Origin: Methylibium sp. Root1272
GTDB lineage: Bacteria; Pseudomonadota; Gammaproteobacteria; Burkholderiales; Burkholderiaceae_C
NCBI RefSeq assembly: GCF_001425905.1
Contig: NZ_LMDY01000012.1
Location: 125,734 to 189,733, forward strand
DNA length: 64,000 nt
Direction: 5' to 3'
Shown: piece by piece, positions 55,132-62,549 of the stretch
Layout: each line of letters starts with the position of its first letter
Position numbering within the stretch: position 1 is the stretch's first letter
Program-made: the position numbers and the translations under genes
The notes under the pieces: model-generated
Databases searched by the model: none
The model's input: the letters and a program-made list of their open reading frames with translations, nothing else
Told to the model about the DNA's origin: nothing

Positions 55132-56229
55132 TCAAGGGCGCGTACCGGACCCGAAGTCCGCTTCAACGGGCGAGTCGAGCGTGGGAATGGTCGTCGTCGA
55201 CGGCAGTGTCGGCCCCGCATCTTCACCTTCGGCCACCTGCGTCAGCAGGGCGGCGGCGCTGTGGACCAGCGGCCAGGCCAGCGTGGAGCCGGTCCCGTCA
55301 GTGCTTTCCATCCCGAGCTCGAGCAATGCGCTGGCGCGAAACAGATTGAGCGCATGGTCGAGGCCACGATGACCGTGGCTGCGACAGAACACGACGTAGT
55401 CGGTCACCGGCGCCGAGATGCGGGCGGCCACCAGCAGCGCGGCGCAGGCCGGCAGACCGTCGACCATGATCAAGTGGCGCTTGCTGGCCGCGACCAGCAT
55501 CGCGCCGACCATCGTCGCCACCTCGAATCCGCCGAACGCGGCCAGCACCTCGACCGGATCGGTCACGTCACGGTGTCGCCCCTGAGTGCTCTGCAGCACC
55601 ACCATCGTCTGCGCCAGCATATCGGGCGGCATGTCGGGGCCGGAGATGGTGAGGTCCCGCAGCGGAATGTCGGCCAGCCGCGACAGCACCAGCGACGCGC
55701 TTTCGTGGGCGCCGACACCGATGCCGGCGCAGGCCAGCACGTTGCCGCTGAGCGAATCGGCGATCTCCATGCCGGCGCGGATCGCGGCGTGCGCCTGGTC
55801 GATAGACATCGCCGGGCCGGACCGCGCACTGCGGGTGCCGAAACCGATCTTGCGCTGAAGCAGGCTGGGGTAAGGGCTCATCGACTCGGCCAGACCCGCA
55901 TCGACGACCGTGAGACCCATGCCCTGGATGAACGAGAACACCGCCATCGGCAGCCGTCCCGCGAGCAGGTGAGTGACCTGCTGCGAAGTCGATTCACCCC
56001 GCGTCGACAGGCCGTCCACCACCAGGCCGTGGTCGCCGGCGAAGACCACCAGTTGCGGGCTCTTGAGCCGGGGCTTCAGCGAGTTCTGGATCAAGCCCAG
56101 CCGCACCGCCAGCGGCTCGAGTTCGCCCAGGCTGCCGGCTGTCTCGGCGCGGTGCTGCAGCTTCTGCCGCAGCGCATCTTCGAGTCGCGGATGGGCGGTG
56201 GGAGCAATGAGGGAGCGCTGGACAGACAT
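55132..56229 (-). CDS. Divergent CobT-family nicotinate-nucleotide phosphoribosyltransferase homologue
   Basis: This 365-residue protein has the CobT fold signature: FAGDHGLVVDGLS near residue 63-75, QQVTHLLAGR, a domain with GFEVATMVGAMLVAASKRHLIMVDGLPACAALL divided by family residues, and SHGHRGLDHAL. CobT activates the lower ligand of cobalamin. Two catalytic motifs differ from canonical CobT as I remember it: the GEMGIGNTT loop reads CAGIGVGAHES (residues 167-177), and the RLGEGSGA motif reads ESTDGTGS (308-315), so the catalytic Glu is Asp311. No other cobalamin gene is nearby. ATG 56227-56229 is chosen. A different base or nucleotide may be its substrate. Confidence 0.8.
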   Translation of the reverse strand: MSVQRSLIAPTAHPRLEDALRQKLQHRAETAGSLGELEPLAVRLGLIQNSLKPRLKSPQLVVFAGDHGLVVDGLSTRGESTSQQVTHLLAGRLPMAVFSFIQGMGLTVVDAGLAESMSPYPSLLQRKIGFGTRSARSGPAMSIDQAHAAIRAGMEIADSLSGNVLACAGIGVGAHESASLVLSRLADIPLRDLTISGPDMPPDMLAQTMVVLQSTQGRHRDVTDPVEVLAAFGGFEVATMVGAMLVAASKRHLIMVDGLPACAALLVAARISAPVTDYVVFCRSHGHRGLDHALNLFRASALLELGMESTDGTGSTLAWPLVHSAAALLTQVAEGEDAGPTLPSTTTIPTLDSPVEADFGSGTRP

Positions 56230-56342
56230 GGCGGCGTGGTGGGTTGGTGCCGTGAGATTGTGAGCCCTGCGCAGACGTCGAGACAATCGCAGACGATGAC
56301 GGCCCGACTCACCGTCATCCGGCGGCCTTGGCCGGCGTCGAG

Positions 56343-57923
56343 TCAGCGCAGGAAAAGCTGGTAGACCGGGTTGTTCGTCTCCTCGACGCAGGGATAGTCG
56401 AGCGTGGACAGGAACTCGCGCAGTGCGCGCTGCGCGCCGCGGGGAATCTGCAGGCCGACGAGGATGCGGCCATAGTCGGCGCCCTGGTTGCGGTAGTGGA
56501 ACAGGCTGATGTTCCAGTCGGGGTGCATGCGGGTCAGGAAGCGCATCAGGGCCCCCGGGCGCTCCGGAAACACGAACCGGAACAGCCGCTCCTCGCGGGC
56601 CAGCTCGGAGCGGCCGCCGACCATGTGGCGGATATGGGTCTTGGCCAGCTCGTCGTGCGTCAGGTCGACCGTCGGGAAGCCCTGCTTCTCGAAGCGCTCG
56701 GCAACGCGAGCCGACTCGCCGTGTTCGCGCGTGGCCAGGCCGACGAACACCTGTGCGGTGCGTGCGTCCGAGATGCGGTAGTTGAACTCCGTGACGCTGC
56801 GCGGGCCAAGCAGCTCGCAGAAACGCTTGAAGGAGCCCCGCTCCTCCGGGATCGTGACGGCGAACAGCGCCTCCCGCTCCTCGCCCACTTCGGCCCGCTC
56901 GGCGACGAAGCGCAGCCGGTCGAAGTTCATGTTGGCGCCGCAGGTGATGGCCACGAAGGTCTTGCCCTTGCAGCCGGTGCGCGCCGTGTATTGCTTGATC
57001 GCCGCCACGCCCAGCGCACCCGCAGGCTCCAGGATCGAGCGGGTGTCCTGGAACACATCCTTGATCGCCGCGCAGACGGCATCGGTGTCGACGACCTCGA
57101 AGTCATCGACCAGCAGTTTCGTCAGGCGGAAGGTTTCCTCGCCCACCAGTTTGACGGCAGTGCCGTCGGAAAACAGCCCCACGTCGTGCAGCGTCACGCG
57201 CTTGCCCGCGCGGACCGAGCGCACCATCGCATCGGAATCGGTGGTCTGGACGCCGATCACCCGGATCTCCGGTCGGACCGCCTTGATGTACGCAGCGATA
57301 CCCGAGATCAACCCACCACCGCCCACGGCAACGAACACGGCGTCGATCGGCCCCTGGTGCTGGCGCAGGATCTCCATGGCGATGGTGCCCTGCCCAGCGA
57401 TCACATCCGGATCGTCGAAGGGATGCACGAAGGTCTGGCCGTTCTCTCGCTCGAGCTTCAGCGCGTGGGCGTAGGCGTCGGAATAGCTGTCGCCATGCAG
57501 CACCACCTTGCCGCCGAGCGCCCGCACAGCCTCGACCTTGAGTTGCGGCGTGGTGACCGGCATCACGACCGTTGCCCGGCAACCGAGCTTGCGAGCGGAA
57601 AGCGCAACACCCTGCGCATGGTTGCCTGCCGAAGCGCAGATCACGCCCCGTTCCAATTGCGTCGCGCTCAGATGCGCCATCTTGTTGTAGGCGCCGCGCA
57701 GCTTGAAGCTGAAGACAGGTTGCTCGTCCTCGCGCTTGAGCCAGACCCGGTTGTCGACCCGCTCCGACAGTTGCGGCGCGAACTGCAGAGCCGATTCGTT
57801 AGCCACATCGTAGACCCGCGCCGTCAGGATGCGCTGCAGGTAGTCCGGTGTGACCTTGGCCTTGCGGGGAGCGGGCTTGGCGGCGGGGGGGCGGGGCGCA
57901 GGGCGCGGCGCGGCGCGAGCCAT
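56343..57923 (-). CDS. ilvA: Threonine ammonia-lyase, biosynthetic
   Basis: This 526-residue PLP enzyme converts threonine to 2-oxobutanoate, the first step to isoleucine. The PLP lysine lies in FSFKLRGAYNKM near residue 73, the glycine loop is AVGGGGLISGIAAYIK, and two ACT-like regulatory domains occupy about 345-520 (LFAVTIPEERGSFKRFCELL; LFRFVFPERPGALMRFL), which give feedback control by isoleucine and valine. The first 22 residues form an Ala/Pro/Lys-rich extension. The start ATG follows AAGGAGACTCC. It is a single gene. Confidence 0.97.
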   Translation of the reverse strand: MARAAPRPAPRPPAAKPAPRKAKVTPDYLQRILTARVYDVANESALQFAPQLSERVDNRVWLKREDEQPVFSFKLRGAYNKMAHLSATQLERGVICASAGNHAQGVALSARKLGCRATVVMPVTTPQLKVEAVRALGGKVVLHGDSYSDAYAHALKLERENGQTFVHPFDDPDVIAGQGTIAMEILRQHQGPIDAVFVAVGGGGLISGIAAYIKAVRPEIRVIGVQTTDSDAMVRSVRAGKRVTLHDVGLFSDGTAVKLVGEETFRLTKLLVDDFEVVDTDAVCAAIKDVFQDTRSILEPAGALGVAAIKQYTARTGCKGKTFVAITCGANMNFDRLRFVAERAEVGEEREALFAVTIPEERGSFKRFCELLGPRSVTEFNYRISDARTAQVFVGLATREHGESARVAERFEKQGFPTVDLTHDELAKTHIRHMVGGRSELAREERLFRFVFPERPGALMRFLTRMHPDWNISLFHYRNQGADYGRILVGLQIPRGAQRALREFLSTLDYPCVEETNNPVYQLFLR

Positions 57924-58024
57924 GGAGTCTCCTTGTTACAAGCACAAGCGCGCGATGATAAGTCAGGCCCCGGCGTGGTCCCGTCGACCGCTGCAGTGCA
58001 GCAAACATGCTGCGGACACGGCAA

Positions 58025-58121
58025 TAAAAAAGCCCAAGGCCGTGAGGCCTTGGGCTGAATCCACCTATGGAGGAGGGTGGAGGAGACAAACGGTGATCGG
58101 GTCCAACAAATTCCGATCGAT
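58025..58121 (-). ncRNA. Candidate small RNA with two anti-Shine-Dalgarno motifs
   Basis: The predicted transcript is about 97 nt on the minus strand, in the 320-base gap between ilvA and the osmC-like gene. From its 5' end there are: a hairpin GAUCGG/CCGAUC (58118-58113 with 58100-58095, 12-base loop); a CUCCUCC (58085-58079); a hairpin UCCACC/GGUGGA (58081-58076 with 58065-58060) whose 10-base loop carries a second CUCCUCC (58075-58069); and an 11-bp terminator stem AGCCCAAGGCC/GGCCUUGGGCU with a UCAC loop and six Us (58056-58026). CUCCUCC mimics the 16S anti-Shine-Dalgarno and could pair with GGAGGAG ribosome sites. I see no open frame with a ribosome site in it. The known analogues I recall are the cuckoo and CcsR-type RNAs of alphaproteobacteria. 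Confidence 0.7.
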
Positions 58122-58126
58122 GTGCA

Positions 58127-58156
58127 ATTCTAGCGCGAGCGCATGGTGCGCCGCAA
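58127..58156 (-). promoter_or_regulatory. Promoter of the candidate small RNA
   Basis: On the minus strand TTGCGG (58156-58151) and TAGAAT (58132-58127) are separated by 18 bases, a fair sigma-70 match. The expected start is about 58121-58119, just before the first hairpin. No other transcript on this strand could use it, since the next minus-strand gene downstream is ilvA beyond the terminator at 58026-58056. Confidence 0.6.
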
Positions 58157-58243
58157 CAAGCACGAGCGTTCTTTTTCTAGGGGGAGGGCTCCAGATTCGT
58201 GCGACTCGGCACAATCGGCGCCTCTTCTGGAGGAGTTTCGAAC

Positions 58244-58666
58244 ATGGAGTGCACCGTTCGCTGGCAGCCCGACGCCGGTATGGCCTTCAACGCGGAAACC
58301 GGCAGCGGCCACCTGCTGTCGATGGACGGGGCGCCCGACGGCGGAGGACGCAACCTGGCGCCGCGCCCGATGGAGACCGTGCTGGCCGGGACTGGCGCGT
58401 GCGCCGCCTACGACGTGGTGCTGATCCTGCAGCGCGGGCGACACGACATCCGGGGTTGCGAAGTGAAGCTGAGCGCCGAGCGGGCAACGGTCGATCCGAA
58501 GGTGTTCACGAAGATCCACCTGCAGTTCGTCGTTCGCGGCCGTGGCTTGCCCCAGGGAGCGGTGGAGCGCGCCGTGGCGCTGTCGCACGAAAAATACTGC
58601 TCGGCGAGCGCGATGCTGGCCAAGACCGCCGCCATGACGACCGGCGTGGAGATCGTCGAGGTTTAG
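58244..58666 (+). CDS. OsmC/Ohr-family thiol peroxidase-like protein (YhfA subgroup)
   Basis: This 140-residue OsmC-fold protein has the two redox cysteines in GTGACAAYDVVLIL near residue 47 and in HEKYCSASAMLAKTA near residue 112, as in YhfA-type members. Such proteins reduce organic hydroperoxides or act on small electrophiles. ATG 58244 follows CTGGAGGAG; the frame extends to 58199 but without a better start. It is convergent with coq7. Confidence 0.9.
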   Translation: MECTVRWQPDAGMAFNAETGSGHLLSMDGAPDGGGRNLAPRPMETVLAGTGACAAYDVVLILQRGRHDIRGCEVKLSAERATVDPKVFTKIHLQFVVRGRGLPQGAVERAVALSHEKYCSASAMLAKTAAMTTGVEIVEV

Positions 58667-58700
58667 TCCGCCGGACGGCGGGGCCTCATCAGCCGGTCAT

Positions 58701-59339
58701 TCAGATGCGGTGAGCGGTCGTGGTCATGACCTTGGCCATGCCTCGCATCAACCACCGCACCGGCGCCGGCAGCGACGTGGCGCCCGCATGCTCGGCGGCG
58801 GCGGCGTGCCGCGCCTCGTCTTCGCGCATCTGGGCCACGATCGCCCGTGACTCGACGTCGGCCACCGGCAATCTGTCGAGGTGCTGAAGCAGGTGTTGCT
58901 CCACCTGCCGCTCCGTCTCGACCACGAAACCGAGGCTGGCGGCGTCGCCGATGCGCGCGGCGATCAACCCCAGGCTGAAAGAACCGGCGTACCACAGCGG
59001 ATTGAGCCAACTGGTGCGTCCGTTCAATTCGGCCAACCGGGCCTCGGTCCAGGCGAGATGGTCTGCTTCCTCACGCGCTGCGTGCTCGAACTGGACCTTG
59101 AGCGCCTCGTTTCGCGTGCCCAGCGCTTGCGAGTCATACAGAGCCTGGGCGCAGACCTCGCCGACATGGTTGACGCGCATCAGCGACGCGGACAGCGCCT
59201 TCTCCTGCGGCGTCAGCGTCAGGCCAGGATCGGCGACCGGCTTCGGTGCAGGGCGCGACGCCGAATGAGCGGTGAACACCGTGTTCAGAGCTTTGTGCAG
59301 CGAAGAAATCACCTGATCGGTGCGGCTGAGTGAACGCAT
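58701..59339 (-). CDS. coq7: 2-nonaprenyl-3-methyl-6-methoxy-1,4-benzoquinol hydroxylase Coq7
   Basis: This 212-residue di-iron hydroxylase makes the penultimate intermediate of ubiquinone. Iron ligands are visible as Glu in MRVNHVGEVCAQALY, ExxH in REEADHLAW, Glu in ETERQVEQHL and ExxxH in REDEARHAAAAE. The first 40 residues are a polar extension, and a C-terminal amphipathic helix could associate with the membrane. ATG 59337-59339 follows a short purine-rich stretch. It is divergent from the porin gene across a 285-base gap. Confidence 0.95.
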   Translation of the reverse strand: MRSLSRTDQVISSLHKALNTVFTAHSASRPAPKPVADPGLTLTPQEKALSASLMRVNHVGEVCAQALYDSQALGTRNEALKVQFEHAAREEADHLAWTEARLAELNGRTSWLNPLWYAGSFSLGLIAARIGDAASLGFVVETERQVEQHLLQHLDRLPVADVESRAIVAQMREDEARHAAAAEHAGATSLPAPVRWLMRGMAKVMTTTAHRI

Positions 59340-59426
59340 GGTCGAAGCGGTGCGAAGAGGGGGTCTTCAGAGGTCGAAAGGGGCTTGTTCGTGAACGATT
59401 TCATTCATGACAGTCGTATGTCAGGG

Positions 59427-59455
59427 CTTACTCGCACCAAATAGGTGCGAGTAAG
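59427..59455. promoter_or_regulatory. Perfect 12-bp dyad between coq7 and the porin gene
   Basis: CTTACTCGCACC at 59427-59438 is the exact reverse complement of 59444-59455, separated by AAATA. It lies 88 bases upstream of coq7 and 170 upstream of the porin start. TTGTCG right after it could be a porin -35 (17-base spacing to CATAGA). No T-run follows. Either an operator for one or both genes or a stem-loop in an RNA leader. The remainder of the gap shows only a TGGAGA ribosome site before the porin ATG. Confidence 0.6.
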
Positions 59456-59624
59456 TTGTCGTCTCACAACAGAATAAGCATAGAACAAGCGCGGTGCTGG
59501 CGGGGGGCGCATCGGTCTGGTGGAATTGCGGCAGTTGGGAAGGTGAACTGCTGATGGCGTCGCAAATGGTGGCGAAGTGGCGGGCTCATTCGAAACCACA
59601 TGTTCAACTCTGGAGATAGTTGCA

Positions 59625-60662
59625 ATGAAAAAATCAGTACTCGCTCTGGCCGTTCTGGGTGCGTTCGCCGGCGCCGCTTCGGCGCAATCGTCGGTGACCC
59701 TGTACGGTCGTCTGGACACTGCGGTCACCTGGACCGACAGCACGATCGCTGAAGACAAGTGGACCCTGAACAACCACCAGCCGATCGGTGGCTCGCGTTG
59801 GGGCCTGAAGGGCAGCGAAGACCTGGGCGGTGGCTTGAAGGCCAACTTCACGCTGGAGTCGGGCTTCAATTCCGACGATGGCAGCCCCGGTAACTCGGCC
59901 AAGCTGTTCGATCGCCAGGCCTGGGTAGGCCTGAGCTCGGCCAGCCTCGGTGAGATCCGCCTCGGTCGCCACGACACGCTGACCCGCCAGTTGAACCTGG
60001 GCTACGGCTCGGACCTGACGGCTGAAGGCGAAATCACGGTGGTGGACGGCAACTTCGGCGCCGCGGCCGGCCGTGTGCTGTTCCAGAACTTCGGTAGCCG
60101 GGTCGACAACTCGGTCGTCTACCTGTCGCCTAGCTTCGGTGGCTTCCAGATCCGTGGCTTGGTCGCAGCCGGCGAAGGCGCCACGGCTCGCCAGCAAGGT
60201 CTGCTGCTCGGTTACGCGGCCGGCCCGGTCAAGGCCGGCCTGTCGTATGAAGAGTATGACGACGCTCCTGGCGGCGGCGGCAGCGCCTACAACAAGGTCT
60301 TCACTGCGGGCGGCAGCTTCAACTTCGGCGTCGCGACGCTGGGCCTGGGCTATCAGAAGACCAGCGACTTCGGCTCGAACATCGCTGAGTCGGGCGTGAT
60401 CGATGACGTCGACTCCTACAACGTCGGCGTGCTCGTGCCGTTCGGCAGCTTCGAGTTCCGTGCCCAGTACACGCACGCGAAGGTCGATCTGGACGCAGGC
60501 GGCACCAACAAGAACGACAAGTACGGCGCTTCGCTCCGTTATGCCCTGTCGAAGCGGACCACGATCTACAGTGCGTACCTGCATCGTGAGTCGGACAACG
60601 ACGATGTTGTCAACCTGAACGGCAAGGATCAGTTCCTGGTCGGCATCGGCCACAACTTCTGA
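59625..60662 (+). CDS. Gram-negative outer-membrane porin (OMP32/Omp38 family)
   Basis: This 345-residue trimeric porin precursor has a signal peptide MKKSVLALAVLGAFAGAASA and a mature part beginning QSSVTLYGRLDTAVTW. Typical features are GGSRWGLKGSEDLGGGLKANFTLESGF, the loop-3 region and a C-terminal FLVGIGHNF ending in Phe, needed for barrel insertion by Bam. It is likely an anion-selective general diffusion pore. ATG 59625 follows TGGAGATAG. Its strong leader, terminator and slightly lower GC fit high expression. Confidence 0.95.
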   Translation: MKKSVLALAVLGAFAGAASAQSSVTLYGRLDTAVTWTDSTIAEDKWTLNNHQPIGGSRWGLKGSEDLGGGLKANFTLESGFNSDDGSPGNSAKLFDRQAWVGLSSASLGEIRLGRHDTLTRQLNLGYGSDLTAEGEITVVDGNFGAAAGRVLFQNFGSRVDNSVVYLSPSFGGFQIRGLVAAGEGATARQQGLLLGYAAGPVKAGLSYEEYDDAPGGGGSAYNKVFTAGGSFNFGVATLGLGYQKTSDFGSNIAESGVIDDVDSYNVGVLVPFGSFEFRAQYTHAKVDLDAGGTNKNDKYGASLRYALSKRTTIYSAYLHRESDNDDVVNLNGKDQFLVGIGHNF

Positions 60663-60682
60663 ATCGAGTTGTACGCTTGAAG

Positions 60683-60711
60683 GAAGCGCCCTGCGGGGCG
60701 CTTCTTTTTTG
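60683..60711 (+). terminator. Intrinsic terminator after the porin gene
   Basis: AAGCGCC / GGCGCTT with a CTGCGG loop is followed by CTTTTTT, about 20 bases after the porin stop. A standard rho-independent terminator. Confidence 0.9.
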
Positions 60712-60766
60712 GCCGATCGAGAACCGTGCCGACGATGGTGTCCGGAGTCCTGACTTGCCTTCGCTG

Positions 60767-61510
60767 ATGAGGGGCCTGGCCCTCGTGCTTCTCTGCTCCG
60801 TCGGCGCCTGCGCCCATGTGTCGACCCGCGACCCGCTGGTGTTGCGGGCGCCGGCGGGCGCGGTGTGGTCGCCGCACTGCGTGCCGGCATGGCAGCCCCA
60901 CGCGCTGCCGGGCAAACGCGGGACGCGCTACGACCTTGGCTCCGACGCAGGATCCGCCGTGATTCGCGCGCGAGCCGATGCCTCGGCCAGCATGCTGCGT
61001 TACACGGTGCGCCTGGAGCCCGATGCGTTGCAGATGCTCCGGTTCTCGTGGCGCGTCAGCGCACTGATCGATCGGGCCGATGTGCGGCGTCGGGAGACCG
61101 AGGACTCTCCGGCGCGCATCGTGCTCGCCTTCGACGGCGATCACGACACGCTGCCCTTGAAGGACCGCTCGCTGTTCGAACTGGCGGAACTCGTCACTGG
61201 CGAACGTCCTCCGTACGCGACGCTGATGTACGTGTGGGACAACGGCGCGCCGCTCGAAAGCGTGGTGATCAATCCGCGCAGTGACCGCATTCGCAAGATC
61301 GTCGTCGAGTCCGGTCCGGAGCACTTGCGGCAATGGCGCGAGCACGAGCGCGATATCGCCGGGGACTACCGGCGCGCCTTCGGCGAAGCGCCGGGCGCGC
61401 TGATCGGCATCGGGCTCATGACCGATGCCGACAACACCGGTACCTCGGTCACGGCCTGGTACGGCGCGGTCTGCCTCAGCGGTGTGCAGCTGAGTTCCGC
61501 GCCGAACTGA
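60767..61510 (+). CDS. DUF3047-family lipoprotein
   Basis: This 247-residue precursor has a lipobox (LLCSVGAC) giving a likely lipoprotein. The body matches DUF3047 as I know it: a jelly-roll-like domain with LRFSWRVSALIDRADV, PARIVLAFDGDHDTLP and LMYVWDNGAPLESVVINPRSDRIRKIVVESG, and a tail IGIGLMTDADNTGTSVTAWYG. The DADNTG turn resembles sugar-binding modules of the allinase/concanavalin type. Function unknown. ATG 60767 is used; a TTG four codons upstream is possible. It sits between the porin and a peptide transporter. Confidence 0.8.
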   Translation: MRGLALVLLCSVGACAHVSTRDPLVLRAPAGAVWSPHCVPAWQPHALPGKRGTRYDLGSDAGSAVIRARADASASMLRYTVRLEPDALQMLRFSWRVSALIDRADVRRRETEDSPARIVLAFDGDHDTLPLKDRSLFELAELVTGERPPYATLMYVWDNGAPLESVVINPRSDRIRKIVVESGPEHLRQWREHERDIAGDYRRAFGEAPGALIGIGLMTDADNTGTSVTAWYGAVCLSGVQLSSAPN

Positions 61511-61565
61511 TCGACGGCGGATGGCCGGGTGCGCGGCCACAATGGTCGCTCGACACCGCGCAACC

Positions 61566-62549
61566 ATGCTGGCCTTCCTGATTCGTCGCCTTCTTCAAGC
61601 CGTGATCGTGATGCTGGCCGTTGCCTTCATCTCGTTCATGCTGTTCCAGCATGTCGGCGATCCGGTGACGCATCTGCTCGGACAGGACGCGACGCCCGAG
61701 CAGCGCACGCAGTTGCGGGCCGATCTCGGACTGGACCGGCCGTTTCCGCTGCAGTTCGCACATTTCGTCGGCAACGCCCTGCAGGGCGATTTCGGCCTCA
61801 GCCTGCGCCAGGGACGCAAGGTGTCGACCTTGATCGCCGAGCGTTTGCCTGCGACCCTGGAGCTGTCGATCACGGCCGCGCTGCTGGCCTTGGGTGTCGG
61901 CGTGCCGATGGGCGTGATCGCGGCGCTGCGGCGTGGCAGTGTGCTGTCGCAGGTGTTGATGACGGTGTCCTTGCTCGGTGTCTCCTTGCCCACCTTCCTG
62001 ATCGGCATCCTGCTGATTCTCGTGTTCTCCGTCGGGCTGCACTGGCTGCCGAGCTTCGGCCGCGGTGAAGTGTTGAGCGTCGGTGGCTGGACGACGGGCT
62101 GGTTCACTGTCAGCGGCTGGCAGCACCTGGTGCTGCCGTCGATCACGCTCGCGGTGTTCCAGCTGGCCCTGATCATGCGGCTGGTGCGCGCCGAGATGCT
62201 GGAGGTGCTGCGCAGCGACTACATCAGGTTCGCGAGGGCGCGTGGGCTCACGGACCGCGTGGTGCATTTCGGCCATGCCCTGAAGAACACGCTGGTACCG
62301 GTGATCACGATCACCGGGCTGCAACTGGGTTCGCTGATCGCGTTCGCCATCATCACCGAGACGGTGTTCCAGTGGCCGGGGATGGGCCTGCTGTTCATCC
62401 AGGCCGTGAGCTTTGCCGACGTGCCGGTGATGGCCGCCTACCTGTGTCTCGTCGCGCTGATCTTCGTGGCGATCAATCTGGCCGTCGACCTGCTCTACTT
62501 CGTGGTCGATCCGCGCCTGCGTCCGGACCGTGAAACCGCTCATGGATGA
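61566..62549 (+). CDS. Peptide/oligopeptide ABC transporter permease (DppB family)
   Basis: This 327-residue permease has six helices and the DppB/OppB profile: MLAFLIRRLLQAVIVMLAVAF at the start, QLRADLGLDRPFPLQFAHFVGNALQGDFG, the EAA-loop ARARGLTDRVVHFGHALKN and FQWPGMGLLFIQAV. It would pair with a second permease and two ATPases beyond the window. ATG 61566 is preferred over the in-frame 61521 because it begins the first helix. It overlaps the binding protein gene by eight bases. Confidence 0.93.
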   Translation: MLAFLIRRLLQAVIVMLAVAFISFMLFQHVGDPVTHLLGQDATPEQRTQLRADLGLDRPFPLQFAHFVGNALQGDFGLSLRQGRKVSTLIAERLPATLELSITAALLALGVGVPMGVIAALRRGSVLSQVLMTVSLLGVSLPTFLIGILLILVFSVGLHWLPSFGRGEVLSVGGWTTGWFTVSGWQHLVLPSITLAVFQLALIMRLVRAEMLEVLRSDYIRFARARGLTDRVVHFGHALKNTLVPVITITGLQLGSLIAFAIITETVFQWPGMGLLFIQAVSFADVPVMAAYLCLVALIFVAINLAVDLLYFVVDPRLRPDRETAHG

